64,000 nt of DNA from Chrysomallon squamiferum (GCA_012295275.1 CM022673.1:17423810-17487809); one strand, 5' to 3'; positions 12,031 to 26,300 are shown, counted from the first letter of the stretch. Made by a program: numbers and translations. The notes: generated by a model not told the origin, from the letters alone.

Positions 12031-13918
12031 TATCATTATTATAAATTATTATATTATCTTTTAAATGTCAATGTATTTTTCGTGAGTAGAAACATTATGA
12101 CATTAAAAAAAGTGGAGTATGATGCAAGTTAAATCAATAAAGAAATATTTGTGTTGGACAAAAAAAAATTAAATATCGATTATTGTAAAAAAAAAAAATC
12201 AATTTTCAAACAAAAGGTCAAAATTTAAGAAGAAATTATCGCTTGAAGCGGGCTTGTTGTGTGGTTCCGAGACTGGTATAAAACTCACTGGATCTCAGAA
12301 TCAGACCTCCTTAGTTGCCACTATCAAATTTTCAACCAGGCAAAGCATTCTTGGAAAATTTCAAATGAAAACATTCCGAACATGTTATTTGACTATCGTA
12401 AATGTGTTTTGATGCAAAAGTTTATCGTACAAAACCAAATGTTTTTGAAAAATTTCAAATATTCCTTCCATCTACTGCAATTACAAGTGTGGTTTTAATT
12501 TTAAAGATTTCTTTTTCGATTAAAGAGTTTTTGAAGATTTTATAAAGTAAATATTTAGTTATTGTATTTACAAAATGAAGTCATTGAAACATCAACAAGG
12601 CGGCAATATCTGATTTTCAGTGCACTCAATTTACTTTCAAGTTTTTCATTGGCGACAACGAATCGATTGTAAAGAGAGGGAGATCTTTCATCTTTCAATT
12701 AAACACACTGATAAGCTTTTTCAAAGACACAATTGTTTTATTTTACCAAATGGTAGAATGGAGATTTTGTCAGTGTGAGAATTACGAAAGCAGCAAAGTC
12801 TGAACGAGTAACTCGGTGAACAAACGTCTCTTTGTGCTCACGTGCACGCCACAAACAGTCTCTTCACTCAGCGATGCCACGATTACGACGTAATTCCTGC
12901 GAAAACCACTTACCAACGTCGCGACCGAAACATCACGAACTCTCCAACTTCCGGAAACGGAGAGATAAGAGCACTCGATTTATCCGTGTCCCTGGTGAAC
13001 GGGCAAACTGCTCTGGCGCTGGGAACAACCAAACATGGGCGCCTCGCTTCCGATAACGTCTCTGCGTAGACGCCACATTGTAAAATGTTTCAAGTGCATT
13101 AGAAAATTGTTTTTAATATATGTTAAATACGAATGAATAAATGTTTTTAGTTCATGCTTGTATGAATGTGTGTATGCGAGTGTAAGCATATGCAGATATA
13201 TCTTTATGTTTGTATATGTGTATCTGTGTATTTTTATGTGTGTACATGTGTATATATGTTTATATTATTAAATATGTGTGTACAAATGAAGGTATATGTG
13301 TGCATATGTACGTATGCGTATATGATAGTATATGTGAGCATATGTGTATGCATATATATGTGTGTGTGTGCGTGCACGTGCGTGTAAATGTGCAGTTAAC
13401 TCTATTCGCCAATAATATAACCTTTCTGTTATCAACCATAGAAACATTAGAGTTTTTTTTTAAACCTTTCAGTCTTCAGTCAAGTAGTTAGTGAATAGCC
13501 TGTGAAGAAATGACGTATATGCCTTTATTTTGGAAAAAAATATAATGTGTTGACAAAAACTTGCTCATACTTTCCCTGCATTTACATTCAAAAAGCAGAC
13601 ATTAGAATAATTTAGTAAGTAAGATCATAGAAATATTTTATTTATTATTTCTATCGACGAAGTGACGTTACCGGTAAAACAAAAAAAATGAACTGTTTCT
13701 GCACTTCTTCATGAATTATTCATGCAACTACAAAATTGACATATTTTATTATTAGCTGAGGTACGCGTTTACATTTTTAGTAATGAAAAGGTGACTGGAA
13801 AGAGAAGCAATGATAATAAAGTGATAAGGCGACGACGTCGAAGAAGAACAACAGCAGCTACAGCAGCAACAATAACAACAACAATAATAAAAGAATAATA
13901 ATTATAATGAAAAATGTA

Positions 13919-14012
13919 ATAATAATAATATGAAGAAGAAGAAGAAGAAAAAGAAGAAGAAGAAGAAGAAGAAAAAGAAGAAGAAGAAGAACAACAACAA
14001 CAACTACTACTA
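13919..14012. repeat. trinucleotide tract (AAT, GAA, AAC, ACT)
   Basis: Consecutive AAT, GAA/AAA, AAC and ACT trinucleotide blocks. The poly-Ser and poly-Val frames across it are artefacts. Confidence 0.9.
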
Positions 14013-14758
14013 CTAGTACTACAAACCGACATTAACAGCAACAATAAATACAACAGCAGCAACAGCACAAGAACCACAGAAAATATTAAAATGCAATCTC
14101 TCTGCCTTAAAACAAAATAGACAATACAAAACAGAAATTTGAAAAAAAAAAAAAATTAATTAAAAAAAAAAGTTATTTAATATCTTTCAGAGATAATAAT
14201 GTGAAGTTTTAATTTTCTGATGTAGATGACAAAACAACGTTTAAAATGTTACAGAACTTTTTCAAAACAAGTCTTCGTTGTTTTTCGGCTTTGTCGCCCG
14301 ATGCCATTACAAAAAAATCCATTAGCGATTGTATCTTTCTTCTTCACAGACATAAACAAAATCAAAGTTGAAACAAACTCGGGTATGATACCTTCCAACA
14401 AGCCATTAATGTCTTGCGGTCTTACCTTACTAATGGCGTTTAGCTTTTTGCGATAGTCTGTGAATGGCTTTTCAGTACGCAGAGAAAAAATAAACTGCCT
14501 TGATAACCCTATTAAAAGCACTCAGCTCTAAGCCCCAAACTCATAAATATTGAATTTTTTTTTTTTTTTTATATACGAAACCCACCCACAGTGGAAAATT
14601 TTAAATAGTTGATTATTTTGTCCACTCCAAGTACGTCAATAGAGTATGAATCACAATTACCGTAAAACCTCGAATATTTACATTTACAGATAATCGTGGT
14701 ACCACCCTCAGTAGCACTATTGTTAAAATTGGCAACGCTTCTCGAAACAGATATAACA

Positions 14759-14764
<6 letters not shown>

Positions 14765-14827
<63 letters not shown>

Positions 14828-14891
14828 ACACACACACCACACACACACACACACACATCCACACGCACACACATCCACACGCACACACACA
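14765..14891. repeat. (CA)n microsatellite
   Basis: CA tract with a few CC, AT and GC interruptions towards its right end. Confidence 0.93.
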
Positions 14892-14928
14892 TGTTCATTT
14901 AAAGATGTAGATATATATGCACACATAC

Positions 14929-15107
14929 ATATACATACATACATACATACATACATATACAAACATACATACATACATGCATACATACATACATACATAC
15001 ATACATGCACACATTCATACATAGACATACATACATATATACATACATACGTGCATACATACATACATAGACATACATACATACATAGACATACATACAT
15101 ACATACA

Positions 15108-15139
<32 letters not shown>

Positions 15140-15187
15140 CATACATACATACATAGACATACATACATACATACATACATACATACA

Positions 15188-15221
<34 letters not shown>

Positions 15222-15289
15222 CATACATGCATATATACATACATAGACATACATACATACATATATACAGACAGACAGACAGACAGACA
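14929..15289. repeat. (CATA)n tetranucleotide minisatellite, about 360 bp
   Basis: Imperfect CATA repeats broken by GACATA and TGCATA variants, ending in (CAGA)n at about 15268-15289. The His/Tyr/Thr-rich and Cys/Met/Tyr/Val-rich frames on the two strands are readings of the repeat. Confidence 0.93.
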
Positions 15290-15839
15290 CAGATACAAAC
15301 ACATATCAGAGAATAAATCCCAGTCATTACATTACGAGGTATTATATAAAGTTCAGTATCGGAATTTCATCAAATTAACACCAGTTTTCTATTCAGTCCA
15401 TATCAATGACATCTTAAATCAGCGTCTAAACCAGATAATTGCGACAAACGTGTTCATACGGCACCTTATCGAGGAAGAACAATATGGTAATCTGTGGTCA
15501 TTAAGTCGTCAAAAGAAAAAATATTATTTCTGCTCATTTACGATTCTGATTTATCTTTTATTCCCCGCAGTCTAAGTACCTATACAGTCTGTGATGTCTT
15601 TGTCTTCCAGTGTGTGTACATAATTTATGACGTGTCAAAAGATGTCTACAGAACCTCTCTGCCTTGGTGTCTGCGGCTAGTTATGGATATGTTGTTAGTT
15701 AGTGGACTCAATCAGGCGTTATTCACGGTCCGCTTAATGACGGCTGTGACGTCACTGTGTCTGTGAATTAATGTGACAGAAGCAGACACAGGTTTAATTT
15801 GTGTTTGTTAAAGTCAATACACAGTTTAACATAGCCCGT

Positions 15840-15990
15840 TTTATTGTTGTTGTTTTTTTTATTTTTTATTTTTATTTTTTTTATTTCTTTATTTATTATT
15901 ATTATTATTTATTAATTTTCTATTTATTTTATTTTATATTATTTACTGTATCTCATTATATTCTCTTCTCAAACTTCTTTTTTCTTTGCT

Positions 15991-16041
<51 letters not shown>

Positions 16042-16640
16042 TCCTTCTTCCTTCCCGGATCCCGCTCTTTCCTTCTTTTTTCTTTTTTTTATTCAATCTT
16101 TAGTCATCCTTCCATCCATCTCTCCTTCCATTTTTATTTCATTCCTTTTTTCCTTCTTTCATTATTAAGTTTTTCTTTTAAATATTATTCTGTATTGATT
16201 TCAACCCGAACATTTTTTTATTCTTTCTTTTATCTCCACATTGATTATCATTCGCTATTTTCCTTCTAATGACAAATTCTTCTTTTCCTTTTCTTTCTTT
16301 CTTATTTCTTCTTCTTCCTTTTTGTTTTAGAAACAGGAAGAAGGAAGATATTTTTTTCATTTTTTTTTGGTAGCTGGAATTCTTTTGTTGATTCGATTCG
16401 CTGAAGAAAACATTTCTTTTTTTATTTACATTTTTTCTTCTTTTTTCTTTTTCTTTTCCTTCATCCTCTCTTTTTCTTCCTTACTTTCTTCAAAACATTT
16501 GTTTTTCTTTTTTTACTTTTTATCAGTTAAATATCCAAACTTTTATTTTCATTATTTCTTTTTTCTTTCTTTCTTCCTTCCTTCCTTCCTTCTTTTTTTC
16601 ATTGCTTATTTTTATTTACTTTTGTTTGTCTTATGGTATT
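15840..16640. repeat. T-rich polypyrimidine tract, about 800 bp
   Basis: Dense T and TTC/TTTC sequence with a T-run at about 16000-16040 and ATT/ATTTT stretches. All Phe/Ser-rich frames across it are low-complexity artefacts. Confidence 0.85.
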
Positions 16641-17148
16641 AAAAATGAAAAAAAAAAAAAAAAAAAAAAATTGAACATCCCAACCCCCGAAAAAAAAAGA
16701 AAAAAAAAAGAATCCTACCTAATTACTTACACAAACAATTCATTTAATATAAACCACATTAATTTTTTTTTAAATCTGTTTATTCTGAGATTATCTTAGA
16801 ATTCGCAGGCAAACTGGTCTGAACTTGCGTTTCAAAGGGACGTAATTACTCCGTCAGTCACGCGCCGGTGTTTCCAAATCAGCGCAGATTAAGCACTATT
16901 TAATTACGTAAGCGGCGACAGGTTGTGAAGTTTGTTTCGTTGTGCAGACACGGAGACCCCCAAGAAGGGCTATTCTGGGTGACAAATGGGCGAGGCACTC
17001 GATCTAGACACGAAGGAATGTATAGATATTTATCAGGTTTTAAACTGCGATAGAAAATATCCTTGTGTTGACGTTTGTAGTTCTGAACACAGCTGATGTC
17101 TTTTTTAGAGAAACCCGAGTAGACGTGGGGGACGGGAATCATTCAGAA

Positions 17149-17188
<40 letters not shown>

Positions 17189-17335
17189 CTCAGAATAAAA
17201 ATTAAAAAAAGACTAATAATCGGCTTAACCGTATCAGTAGCGATTGTTTTATTGAGTAATAGATAAAAAAGAGAGAATAAACAAATAAATTAATGAGATA
17301 AGTAACAAGATTATTATCATTAATTATTTGATTAT

Positions 17336-17455
17336 TTATTTTATTTTATTTTATTTTATTTTATTTTATTTTATTTTATTTTATTTTATTTTATTTTATT
17401 TTATTTTATTTTATTTTATTTTATTTTATTTTATTTTATTTTATTTTATTTTATT
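17336..17455. repeat. (TTTTA)n pentanucleotide repeat
   Basis: About 23 near-perfect TTTTA/ATTTT units, followed by (TA)n at 17471-17498. Confidence 0.95.
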
Positions 17456-17465
17456 AAGTTATTAT

Positions 17466-17497
<32 letters not shown>

Positions 17498-18462
17498 CTT
17501 TGTTGTTGTTTTGGGTTTTTTTTAGACTTATTTATTTATTTATTATATTACTTTTATTATTTTAATTTGATTTAGCTGACTAATACCTAAAATTTTCTAT
17601 CGTCAGTCTTATTACTAAGATTTAAGTTAAATTATTACATTTTTTAACTACATTGCTTAATGATTTAATAAAAGTCAAAAGAAATTGTCTGGAAATGTTG
17701 ACTTTTAAATTTAAAATTCAACAACATCCTTATGGCTCTCCATGTAACAGTGGATTTCTCTAGCCTATGCTCAGGAACCACACACGCACGCACACGCCCG
17801 CCTTTCTGCACGCACAGTTACACACGCACGTACATACACACATGCACACACACGTTCTCATATATATACACACACGCGTTATAAATCTTCTCTATCTTCA
17901 CTTTGTTAATAGCGAGTCACAGTTATTTAACTTAGTGAAAACTGCATAAACATTTTAGCTGAACGACTTGCGGAAGTTTATTTTACTGTTTGTGCATATG
18001 TGTCATGCTTCTGCATTATTCTCTAACTGCGCGACCAAAGTTTACATTTGCTTATCGAAAAGAGGAAACGCAGAGTGATTTGACGTGACCTAATACAATT
18101 TATTATGCACTCGCCCTGTCTGAGAAAATATCTTTAAAAATAAAATTAAAAATAATTATATTTCAGGAACGAGAGAAAAGGCCTACGTTCCGCCTAATTA
18201 ACGCGTTTTCCTTGTTGCTGAAAAGTATTTTTTAAACTTTTTATAACGTATTTTTCTGTCTGTTTTTTAGGTTATACATTTGTTTCTGCCTCCATCATTT
18301 ATGCCAACCGCGTATACCTTTTATTATATTTTACCTATGCAGTTTCAGTGTTTAATTATTACTTTTTTTTTTCCAAATCCAGAAATATAATTATTATATT
18401 AATATAATATAACCTAAAAAAAAAATAATATAAATGAAAAAAAAAATAATAATAATAAAAAT

Positions 18463-18471
18463 AATAACAAT

Positions 18472-18509
<38 letters not shown>

Positions 18510-18510
18510 A
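18463..18510. repeat. (AAC)n trinucleotide repeat
   Basis: About a dozen AAC units preceded by AAT units. Confidence 0.9.
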
Positions 18511-19648
18511 CAAACAAATAATAACACGTACATCGTTTTGACACAAGTGAATAAATTCACGATGAGCACACGAACGAACTGACAGACAGAATAATACGAA
18601 AAAAAGAAGGTCAGAAAGAACTGATGGACAGAAGGATGTATAAACAGTTGCAGACCCATTCATATAGTCAGGCAGACACATCAGCTGAACGGACGAACTT
18701 CAAGGTGATAAAATTCATTAGTGAACGGTTCTTTGAAGTTAGTAGATTCTGTTATCGATTGGTAGTACCTTTTATTGTCAGATTCAGACGAAGATAAAAA
18801 AAGCTTTTCCTGGCTTATCCTTCCTAACACTGAACCGTATTCTAAACCTTGCTTCGTGGGCAGGATTATCTGCAGACAAACAGATTTGACTTACGTTTAA
18901 TTGACAACGTAGATCACCTAGTTTACGTCTGTTTTCCAACATAGTCGTAACTGTCTGATCTTGAGGCTGTCGCTGCTTTGTTGTTTGAGAAGAAAAAATC
19001 AGTGAAGAAAGGAAGAAAGGATCGAAGGAGTGAAAGAAAACGTCTAAATCAGTTATATGTATATAAACATATTTAATATAAATTACATTTAATAAATAAA
19101 TAAATAAGTAAAAATAAAAAATAATAAAAAAAAAAAAAAATAATAATAAAAATAAAAATCTTCTGTAATGAAGATAATGATGATAATATTAATAATAAAA
19201 AAAAGAAAGGACAAATTTTTTTTTATGATACATTGTCATTATTTTATTTCGTTTTATGTTTTATTTTAATTTTATTTATTTATTTTTTTTTTTTTTTTTT
19301 GTATTTTTTAAAATTATTTTTGTCTTTTTTTATTATTATTATTATTTTTATTTTATTTTATTTAATGAGTAATAATAATAATGAAATATCGAGAGAATAA
19401 AAGTATTACTGATTTAAAGATTATATAATTCAGTTTAAAATAATACGGAATATAAATAATAATTTTAAAAATAGTATGCTCTTCGTGTCATGCCAGTAGA
19501 CACAAACATAAAGCTTAAAGAGGTATATGCATGTATAAACAGGAAAGAAAGACAGATAGAGAGAAAAAAAAAATAATAACAATACAAAAGCAAAAAAAAC
19601 TTTCACAGTTTATTTATTTAGTTTTACTGAAAATAAAAACAATATTTC

Positions 19649-19679
<31 letters not shown>

Positions 19680-19880
19680 AACTAAATAATATATCAAAAC
19701 TAATCTTTAAACTTTCGAAAATTAAATAAAGAGTAAAGAATTAAAGCAGTAATTAAAAAACCCATGTATACATATCATAAATAAGTTCATCACTCTGAGA
19801 GAAAAAAAAAATTCATTAAGCGAAGAGGAAAGAAAAAAAAAAGAGGAAAGGTGTAAAAGAAACTGGTGATGTTGAAAACG

Positions 19881-20564
19881 AGTTGTAAATATTTTTACAC
19901 GCTTTGGGACCGCGGTGAGATCGAGGCTGCTGCTTTGAAGGGTCGCTCCTTCACTCGAGCCCTGTTGCTGTAACAGAACTGAGGATTTGCACATACGAAC
20001 ACAAGTATTCATTGCCAAACAGTACGAGTCGTTTTAATCGTTCAGCGATCAGCACATGAACAAGGGGCTAAAATCAAGCGGGCATTTCGTTGACAGTAGA
20101 CTTCGAGATACCAGCGTACTGCCCGTCTTAGTGGCGCCGAATCGCACACAATTGTTAATAAGCGTTGGAGTTATCGCCCCGCCTCTAGCTCCACCCACCG
20201 CGTATCACTGACCATAGAAAATGTGCCGTGTCTTAGCAGGGTGCGAGCGTATGATCTGATAACATTGTAGGTCGCCCAAACTCAGAAAGACTGGCATGGC
20301 CCCGCCAGGAACTCGGCATTCACTGTGGCGACAGCAGGAATAAGTGTAGCTGAATATGTTATGCTGTCGGATTTAGTTGTGTTATGAAGCGTGGAGATCT
20401 AGGTAGACACTGCAAATGTCGGTTGTTCACTTCGTGGCGCTCCACTGTAGGTGGAACATTGGGTCGTCTGCTTGTCCAAACTGAAGGAGTAGTAGTAGTA
20501 GTAACAACAACAACAAAAGACAGTAGTGCTGTCTACCCGTATATACTGCCTGTTTGGCAGTGAT
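19881..20564 (+). promoter_or_regulatory. BAMBI: presumed BAMBI promoter and 5' UTR
   Basis: Base composition shifts from very AT-rich to GC-enriched with frequent CpG from about 19890 and stays so past exon 1. It carries a GC box (CCCCGCC, 20177-20183), a CACCC-type motif at 20191-20198 and a GGCGCC Smad1/5-type palindrome at 20133-20138 with GTCT four bases upstream. A further GGCGAC lies at 20327-20332. No clear TATA box is present, so initiation is probably of the dispersed CpG type. The transcription start cannot be fixed from sequence. Confidence 0.55.
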
Positions 20565-20622
20565 ATGGAGGCGACGTGGATTCTTCTCCTGTTTTTCGGA
20601 TACTGTCTCGCTCTAACTGAAG
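20565..20622 (+). CDS. BAMBI: BAMBI coding exon 1: signal peptide
   Basis: The exon encodes residues 1-19, from MEATW to a final Glu, with a hydrophobic Ile-Leu-Phe core typical of a signal peptide. The start is the first in-frame ATG and has G at -3 and G at +4, a good eukaryotic context. An upstream GTG in the same frame is not needed. The donor G|GTAAGT at 20623 is near-consensus and leaves one base of the next codon (phase 1). That base joins exon 2 exactly in frame to give Gly-Gln-Leu-Arg-Cys. Cleavage probably falls close to the exon junction, so the mature protein would begin just before the first ectodomain cysteine. Vertebrate BAMBI likewise has its signal peptide on a separate first coding exon. 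Taken alone this exon is short, and confidence comes from the phase match and the promoter-like context. Confidence 0.85.
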
Positions 20623-21516
20623 GTAAGTTGTCGTCTGCTTTTAGACACCTGTTTCTGTTTGCTTTTCATTTTGACGTCTGCTCGCTACCAGTCCCACGCG
20701 CTGGTCTCGTTCTCACGGCGTAGACTGTGAGTTTAAAAAAAATACTTAGAAAAAGAAGGGGAAATAAAAAGAGAAGGACATTACAGATTTATTACAAAAC
20801 GACTGCTCGGAAGAGTACTTCAGACTACACTTGATTATTTAGCAATTCAAACTTGTCAAACCATTCGTCATTTATGTTCTTTTCTTAGGGGCATTATCGT
20901 ACATTGCACGTTCTCAATGGATGTGTAGCGAACCGTGGACTGAGTGGGTTTTACAGATACTAAAGCATAGCGCCTCACAGTGGGGTATCGCCAACCTTTC
21001 CTAAATGACGGTTTGTCCTAAGTTCCTTTGTTCGTTTATTATATTTATTTTAAAGTAAAGAAAAATTATCATTATGTCTTTTCAATGCTGGAAGCTGTCT
21101 TTCGTAGCATGAGGCTAAGGGACCGCTATCACGACCGGCGTCAACACGAAAGTCACGGTAAAATTGATTGTGTAAATAGTGTGTGATTTATGATGTTACT
21201 GCGCGTGTTGGCCAAGCAGCACGAGAATCGGCAAAAAAAATCATGTTTCCAACTTCTTGCACGATTGGGAATTACCTGCCCCTAGCGAGTGCGTGTCGTG
21301 CAGAATCCGCACTCGGTCTCTGACGTCGTGGAGAATCACATCTTCAATCAAGAGTCATCAATAGTTGATTAGATTCACAGGGAAGTGATAGAGAGACGGA
21401 GATTTGATACTGACGTAAACAGACAAGAGACTCACACACTGCGTTAAAGATAATCAGTCACTTGATATTGACTTTTGATTCACTCCACCATATCAGATAG
21501 ATAGCCTGTTATTACT

Positions 21517-21517
<1 letters not shown>

Positions 21518-21597
<80 letters not shown>
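21518..21597. repeat. (CT)n microsatellite in intron 1
   Basis: Perfect CT tract of about 40 units, pyrimidines on the sense strand. Confidence 0.95.
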
Positions 21598-21600
<3 letters not shown>

Positions 21601-22370
21601 CGCCAGTTTTCTCACATATGTATTTAAATTTAATTAACAGAATAATAAGCAGAATATTTTGTTAAACTTTTAATTCAGAACCTCCTTATAATATCAGATG
21701 TATGATACTATACATTATTTTAAATAAGTCAAAAATGTTAATTAATATGAAATATTGATGAAACGTAAAACGGGAACAAAACAAAAAAAAAAACAACAAC
21801 AAAAAAACAAAAACCGAAAAAATCTATAAAAAAAAAAAAACGAAAAGAAAAAGAAAATCTTGTGTAACAGTTGTATGTATTTTATGAAGCCAAAAAAGCG
21901 TCATTTCTTTTTTTTTCTTCTTCTTCTTTTTCTATTTATTAATCTGCAAATCTCCATGACACCTAGATATTTTCCTTCTAGGAAAGTTGTACTAGTATAT
22001 AAACAAAATTATCATTCATTACTACATCCAGGATAATCAACAAGACAGATCTCACACAGCACTTTGTCAATGACTGTTTATTTAATGATAACTACGAGAA
22101 ATCAATATGGTGTGTTACTGCCAGTGACTCGGTGTTTGAGTTGTGTTGTTTGTGTGAAAATATCTTCAACTGTTTGCAGACGACGTCTTTTAGCAACACC
22201 AGTTGTCTTGTTTTGTGAGAATGCTAAGGAGAAAGTAATTAGTTTTTATATAAAAAATGCATAGCGTGGTTTCTACTTTCGCTACATATCTAATTTCAAA
22301 TATCCATGTCTCGTGAAATGAATAAGCGCTTGGATTTAATTAAATTGCATTTTCCTGTTAAGACAATTTG

Positions 22371-22373
<3 letters not shown>

Positions 22374-22457
<84 letters not shown>

Positions 22458-22466
22458 GTAATAGTA
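22374..22466. repeat. (AAT)n microsatellite in intron 1
   Basis: About 28 AAT units with a few AGT variants near the right end. The poly-Tyr and poly-Leu frames on the - strand are artefacts. Confidence 0.95.
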
Positions 22467-23284
22467 ATAATAAAACAATAATAACAATGTATTTCTGATG
22501 TTTTATACTGTTACAAGTGTAAAATTTCTCCTCATAGTTATACGAATCAGTCATCTTCTGTGCTCCAAAATTGGAATTTTCCAGTTCGAGACACTTTCTA
22601 CAACTTTATAATAGTCAGTAATTTGTAATTTTATTAATGTCTGTGAAAATATATAGCCGGTTTCCTCTGAAAATCCTAACCGTAACAAAAGAAATCCTCT
22701 GTATCTAAATATTTTTAATTAGTGTATTTTTCTAAATTCTATCATATTATTCAACACTAAATTTTCTTCTTTTTCTTCTTCTTTTTCATTTTTCTATATC
22801 ATCATCATTATTATCATCTTCTTCTTTTTCTCTTACACCTTTCTTTCATTACTGTTTCTTTAGTTCATTTTCACTTTTGTTTCTGGCTGATGTTAAAACA
22901 ATGGGACTGCACGACGGCTGGTGATTTCACATCGCAGATTTAAGCACAGTTCCACAGTGAAGCATTGTACAAGGACTCGCTGGATTACTCTGGCAGTCTG
23001 GGTTGGACACAAACACTGCTTGTTCAAACACCGCGGCACCGTTCACAAACATACGACAGAGTTCTTTAAGTTGTTCTCATCGAATATCTCCTACCTCGTC
23101 GCCAGGTTTCCTCTTTTTCCACTCTGCAAATATTTGTCAAATGTCCCCAGAGCTGGCCACAGGTCTTCATATTTTAAATAAATCCTTCTCCGCAGCATCG
23201 GATCGATTCCGACATTTTCACATTCTTCCCATTGTTCTTCTTTATGAAATTTGAGAAGGTATATATAAAGGCGGTGCAGGAATT

Positions 23285-23315
<31 letters not shown>

Positions 23316-26300
23316 CTTTTTATTTTTGAAAAAAAATTCTTTAATAACGTTTTGTTATATCATTTATGTTAAATAATGCAGTGTTTGACATGTAATTTTA
23401 TATGTTTTCACGCTCGTCGCGAGAAAAATAAGAGACTAAAAAAAATATGAAAAGACGAAATGAATGAAAAATTTCAAAAGTAAACATGATCTTTAATTTG
23501 TTGTTGATACCCGTACTTGATACTCTTGGGCTGTCAAGCAAATGGGTAAGAAGACCGAGGGACGCCATTTTAACGTTTTTATCGTTCAGTTAATGTAGAG
23601 TTAATCAAATGTTTATCGGGTATAGTTTTTCGCTAGGTAGGTGTCAAAAGAAACCCGCAGCGGTAACTCGGCGATACTTTACATATTTTAAAATATTAGT
23701 ACACGAAGCGAAAGAGGTTTAAATACGCAGGAAATATTATTTGTTTTAATATTGATTAATCACGTTATGTGACTTACTAAACTGAGGTAATTAGATCGCC
23801 TCGCAGTAACAGATTGCGGGTGAAAATTGATTATTTCTGAACCAACTGTTTCTCTTTACGTTTGAATTACACATAATGCACAAAGTTAGACTGTCTGCCT
23901 TGAACGATAGGCAAGACATCCAGATAAAAGAGAAAACTTTATTTTAAACAAAATAATTGTCCACGAAAGCAATATCTCTGTTCAGACAGTGAGGCGGACG
24001 TCATATCGTATAGATTTTCTATAAAATTCTTGAAACAAAAAGAATGTAATCACGTATTTATTTGAAATGGCTCTGAGACAAACATACTTAAACCCGCCAA
24101 GGGCTTTGGTATTTATAGAGATCTTTACCTTTCTCTTATCGAATATTTTCTACAACATTGCCAGAATGCGTCTCCTTTAATTCAATATGAGCATTTGACG
24201 ACCAGCCCAGTGTTTGCAAACATTTTGTACGTCTCTTTCTTTGTGAGTGAATGTTTGAACATCTACGTGTATGGATTGTTTTATATTTGATATTTTTCTG
24301 GTTATATTTCACTCGTTTCTATACTTATGACAACAACGTCAACGACACAAATCTTTTAAACCATTAAGCTATTCTAATTTCTCCAACCTCGAGAATACCA
24401 TGTACTACGATTTTAACCCCCCATCGTTTTCATGCACACAAAATATAATGTATGCTACATATTAACAGTTATGATACCAAAGTCCTGTTATCTGTCGATG
24501 TTTGTAAACACAGTGGACAGGTGGGTTTTGCTAATCATCTGGTGAGATAGCGAGTGTTAATCTACCTTAGATAGCTCTTTCACCTGATAGCAAACATAAA
24601 GTAGTAGTTATAACGACAATCCACTCGTTGTAACCTCTACGATAAAACTAATCAATGAGATTAGTAGTTTCTTTGAAGTGCATCAAAACAAAACATAAAC
24701 ACAACTGTCGTCTTGTTTTCTAAATTAGTTATTATCTGTCTGATCGAGTATTCATTTTGTAAACAGGCTTTGTTCTTTCTTATTAGTAATAGTCATCAAA
24801 ACGAATACAGTATGTACACCGATAGACTGGCTGAGGGACAGAGAGAGAAAGACAGATAGACACAGACGAAGATTATGTTAATCTGTTTTATTTAATATAA
24901 CCATTTTTGCACAGTGACTGTATAACAAACTTCAAGGTATTTAACATTACATCAGAATACACTGCCAGTGTTTTAATATTTTGACAATACATAATATATC
25001 TGACTTGTGTCAAACTCAGAAATAATTTTATGTGTAGACTTCAGTGTGTGTTTATTCTTCATCATCGTGACAGGCATCATACACACCTACATTGAAGATA
25101 AACAGAACAATATACACAGTAGTTAAATATGAGAAAATATATCAAAATCATATATAATATTAAAAATACTAAATATACAATACAAACATTTTAACTTGTG
25201 CAATAACATTTCAGTCATCGATTATTATTTTTAGACTATTAAAAAATTCTGCATATAGTCATCTGCGGCACACCATTCTATAGCATTCTTTCACAAAACA
25301 TCGTCATGAATACTCGGTAGAACGGGTATTAACGTAACTGGCGTATTGAAAGAAAAAATATCCTACAGCCCATTACACACATGACCCAGCACTCAAGTCA
25401 GATAGATAAAGAAAAGTTCTTTCACCGACCATGGCTGTATAATGAAATTATATAATCTTTTTTCTTATCCTCACTATGTTCCTTGGTTTTGTCAGGCAGG
25501 CCTTTACCGCTATCACAGATGATTCAAAAAAAAAAAAAAAAAAAAACCCAACTTTTTAAGCACTGTTTAAATAACGTTTCAACCATGCCAATCTGAAAAT
25601 GATTTCCTCTCAAGCCTGAGCAAACATATGATCATTTATGATGAATTAACTTTCATGCTTCTTATATTCGAGATTTCATCTATAAGAGTAATATTTTTTA
25701 TAAATTTTTAGTTTTTTATATATATATTTTTTTTTTATCGATAACAGACAAGTGGACCATCACCGCTTAAAGCGATAGTTTTTCTCTCTTTCTTTTTTTT
25801 TCTCCTAGAACTCGTTTATCATACACTGTTAACTTCTTTCATCAGAGACTATCACATTAAATAAAGACTCGTTCGCTTGTTTATTAGGTCAACAAATATG
25901 TGATGTAATCCGCTCGACGATTACCTATCGACGAGTAAACTGATAACATTTCAAAGAGTTTACATTCCGCAGTACCGCAGCCTCCCGCAGATTGTTCCAG
26001 TGATTGTGCAACCCTCTGCAAGGCATTACCCCCCCTCGACCTCGCTCCCCTCCCAGCTGACAGAACCCAAAACACTTGATCGTCGGAGACTGAGTTTCCT
26101 GGGCGTATTTACACCATCTTCATAGCTCGTTGCAATAACATTAAACATCATTCCCCTCGCCTCGTTCTCTCTCGCAGGAACCATTATCTCTTCTCTCCTA
26201 GGATTACAAAGACCGCGCGAGACGCACCGTTAAATAAACTTTGGCGCGTGCATTTCGCTCGGCGAAATTCGGAAATTCCACTCGGCCGAGGTCAAATGTT

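Larger units (their letters stand above)
10521..19880. other. long intergenic region, no gene seen
   Basis: Open frames here are short or are translations of repeats. Non-repetitive, somewhat GC-richer patches lie at 10540-10830, 12780-13080 (with GGCGCC near 13040), 15400-15770 (with TGACGTCA at 15747-15754) and 16850-17140. None shows a recognisable domain or a convincing splice-site pair. The remainder is AT-rich with many microsatellites. Confidence 0.55.

Noticed and set aside
14929-15289. Possible CRISPR-like regular repeats
   Set aside because: The units are simple CATA tetranucleotides without unique spacers, and the DNA is eukaryotic.
14762-15575. Several long frames of 90-180 codons on both strands
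   Set aside because: All are translations of (CA)n and (CATA)n tracts, which stay open in several frames.
19604-19690. Inverted repeat around TTATTTAGTTTTA
   Set aside because: The arms are short and made of TTTA/TAAA low-complexity sequence, which forms such pairs by chance.
26162-26240. Acceptor-like CTCTCTCGCAG in intron 1 as an extra BAMBI exon
   Set aside because: In the phase set by exon 1 it gives only about 18 codons before a stop, with no family similarity.
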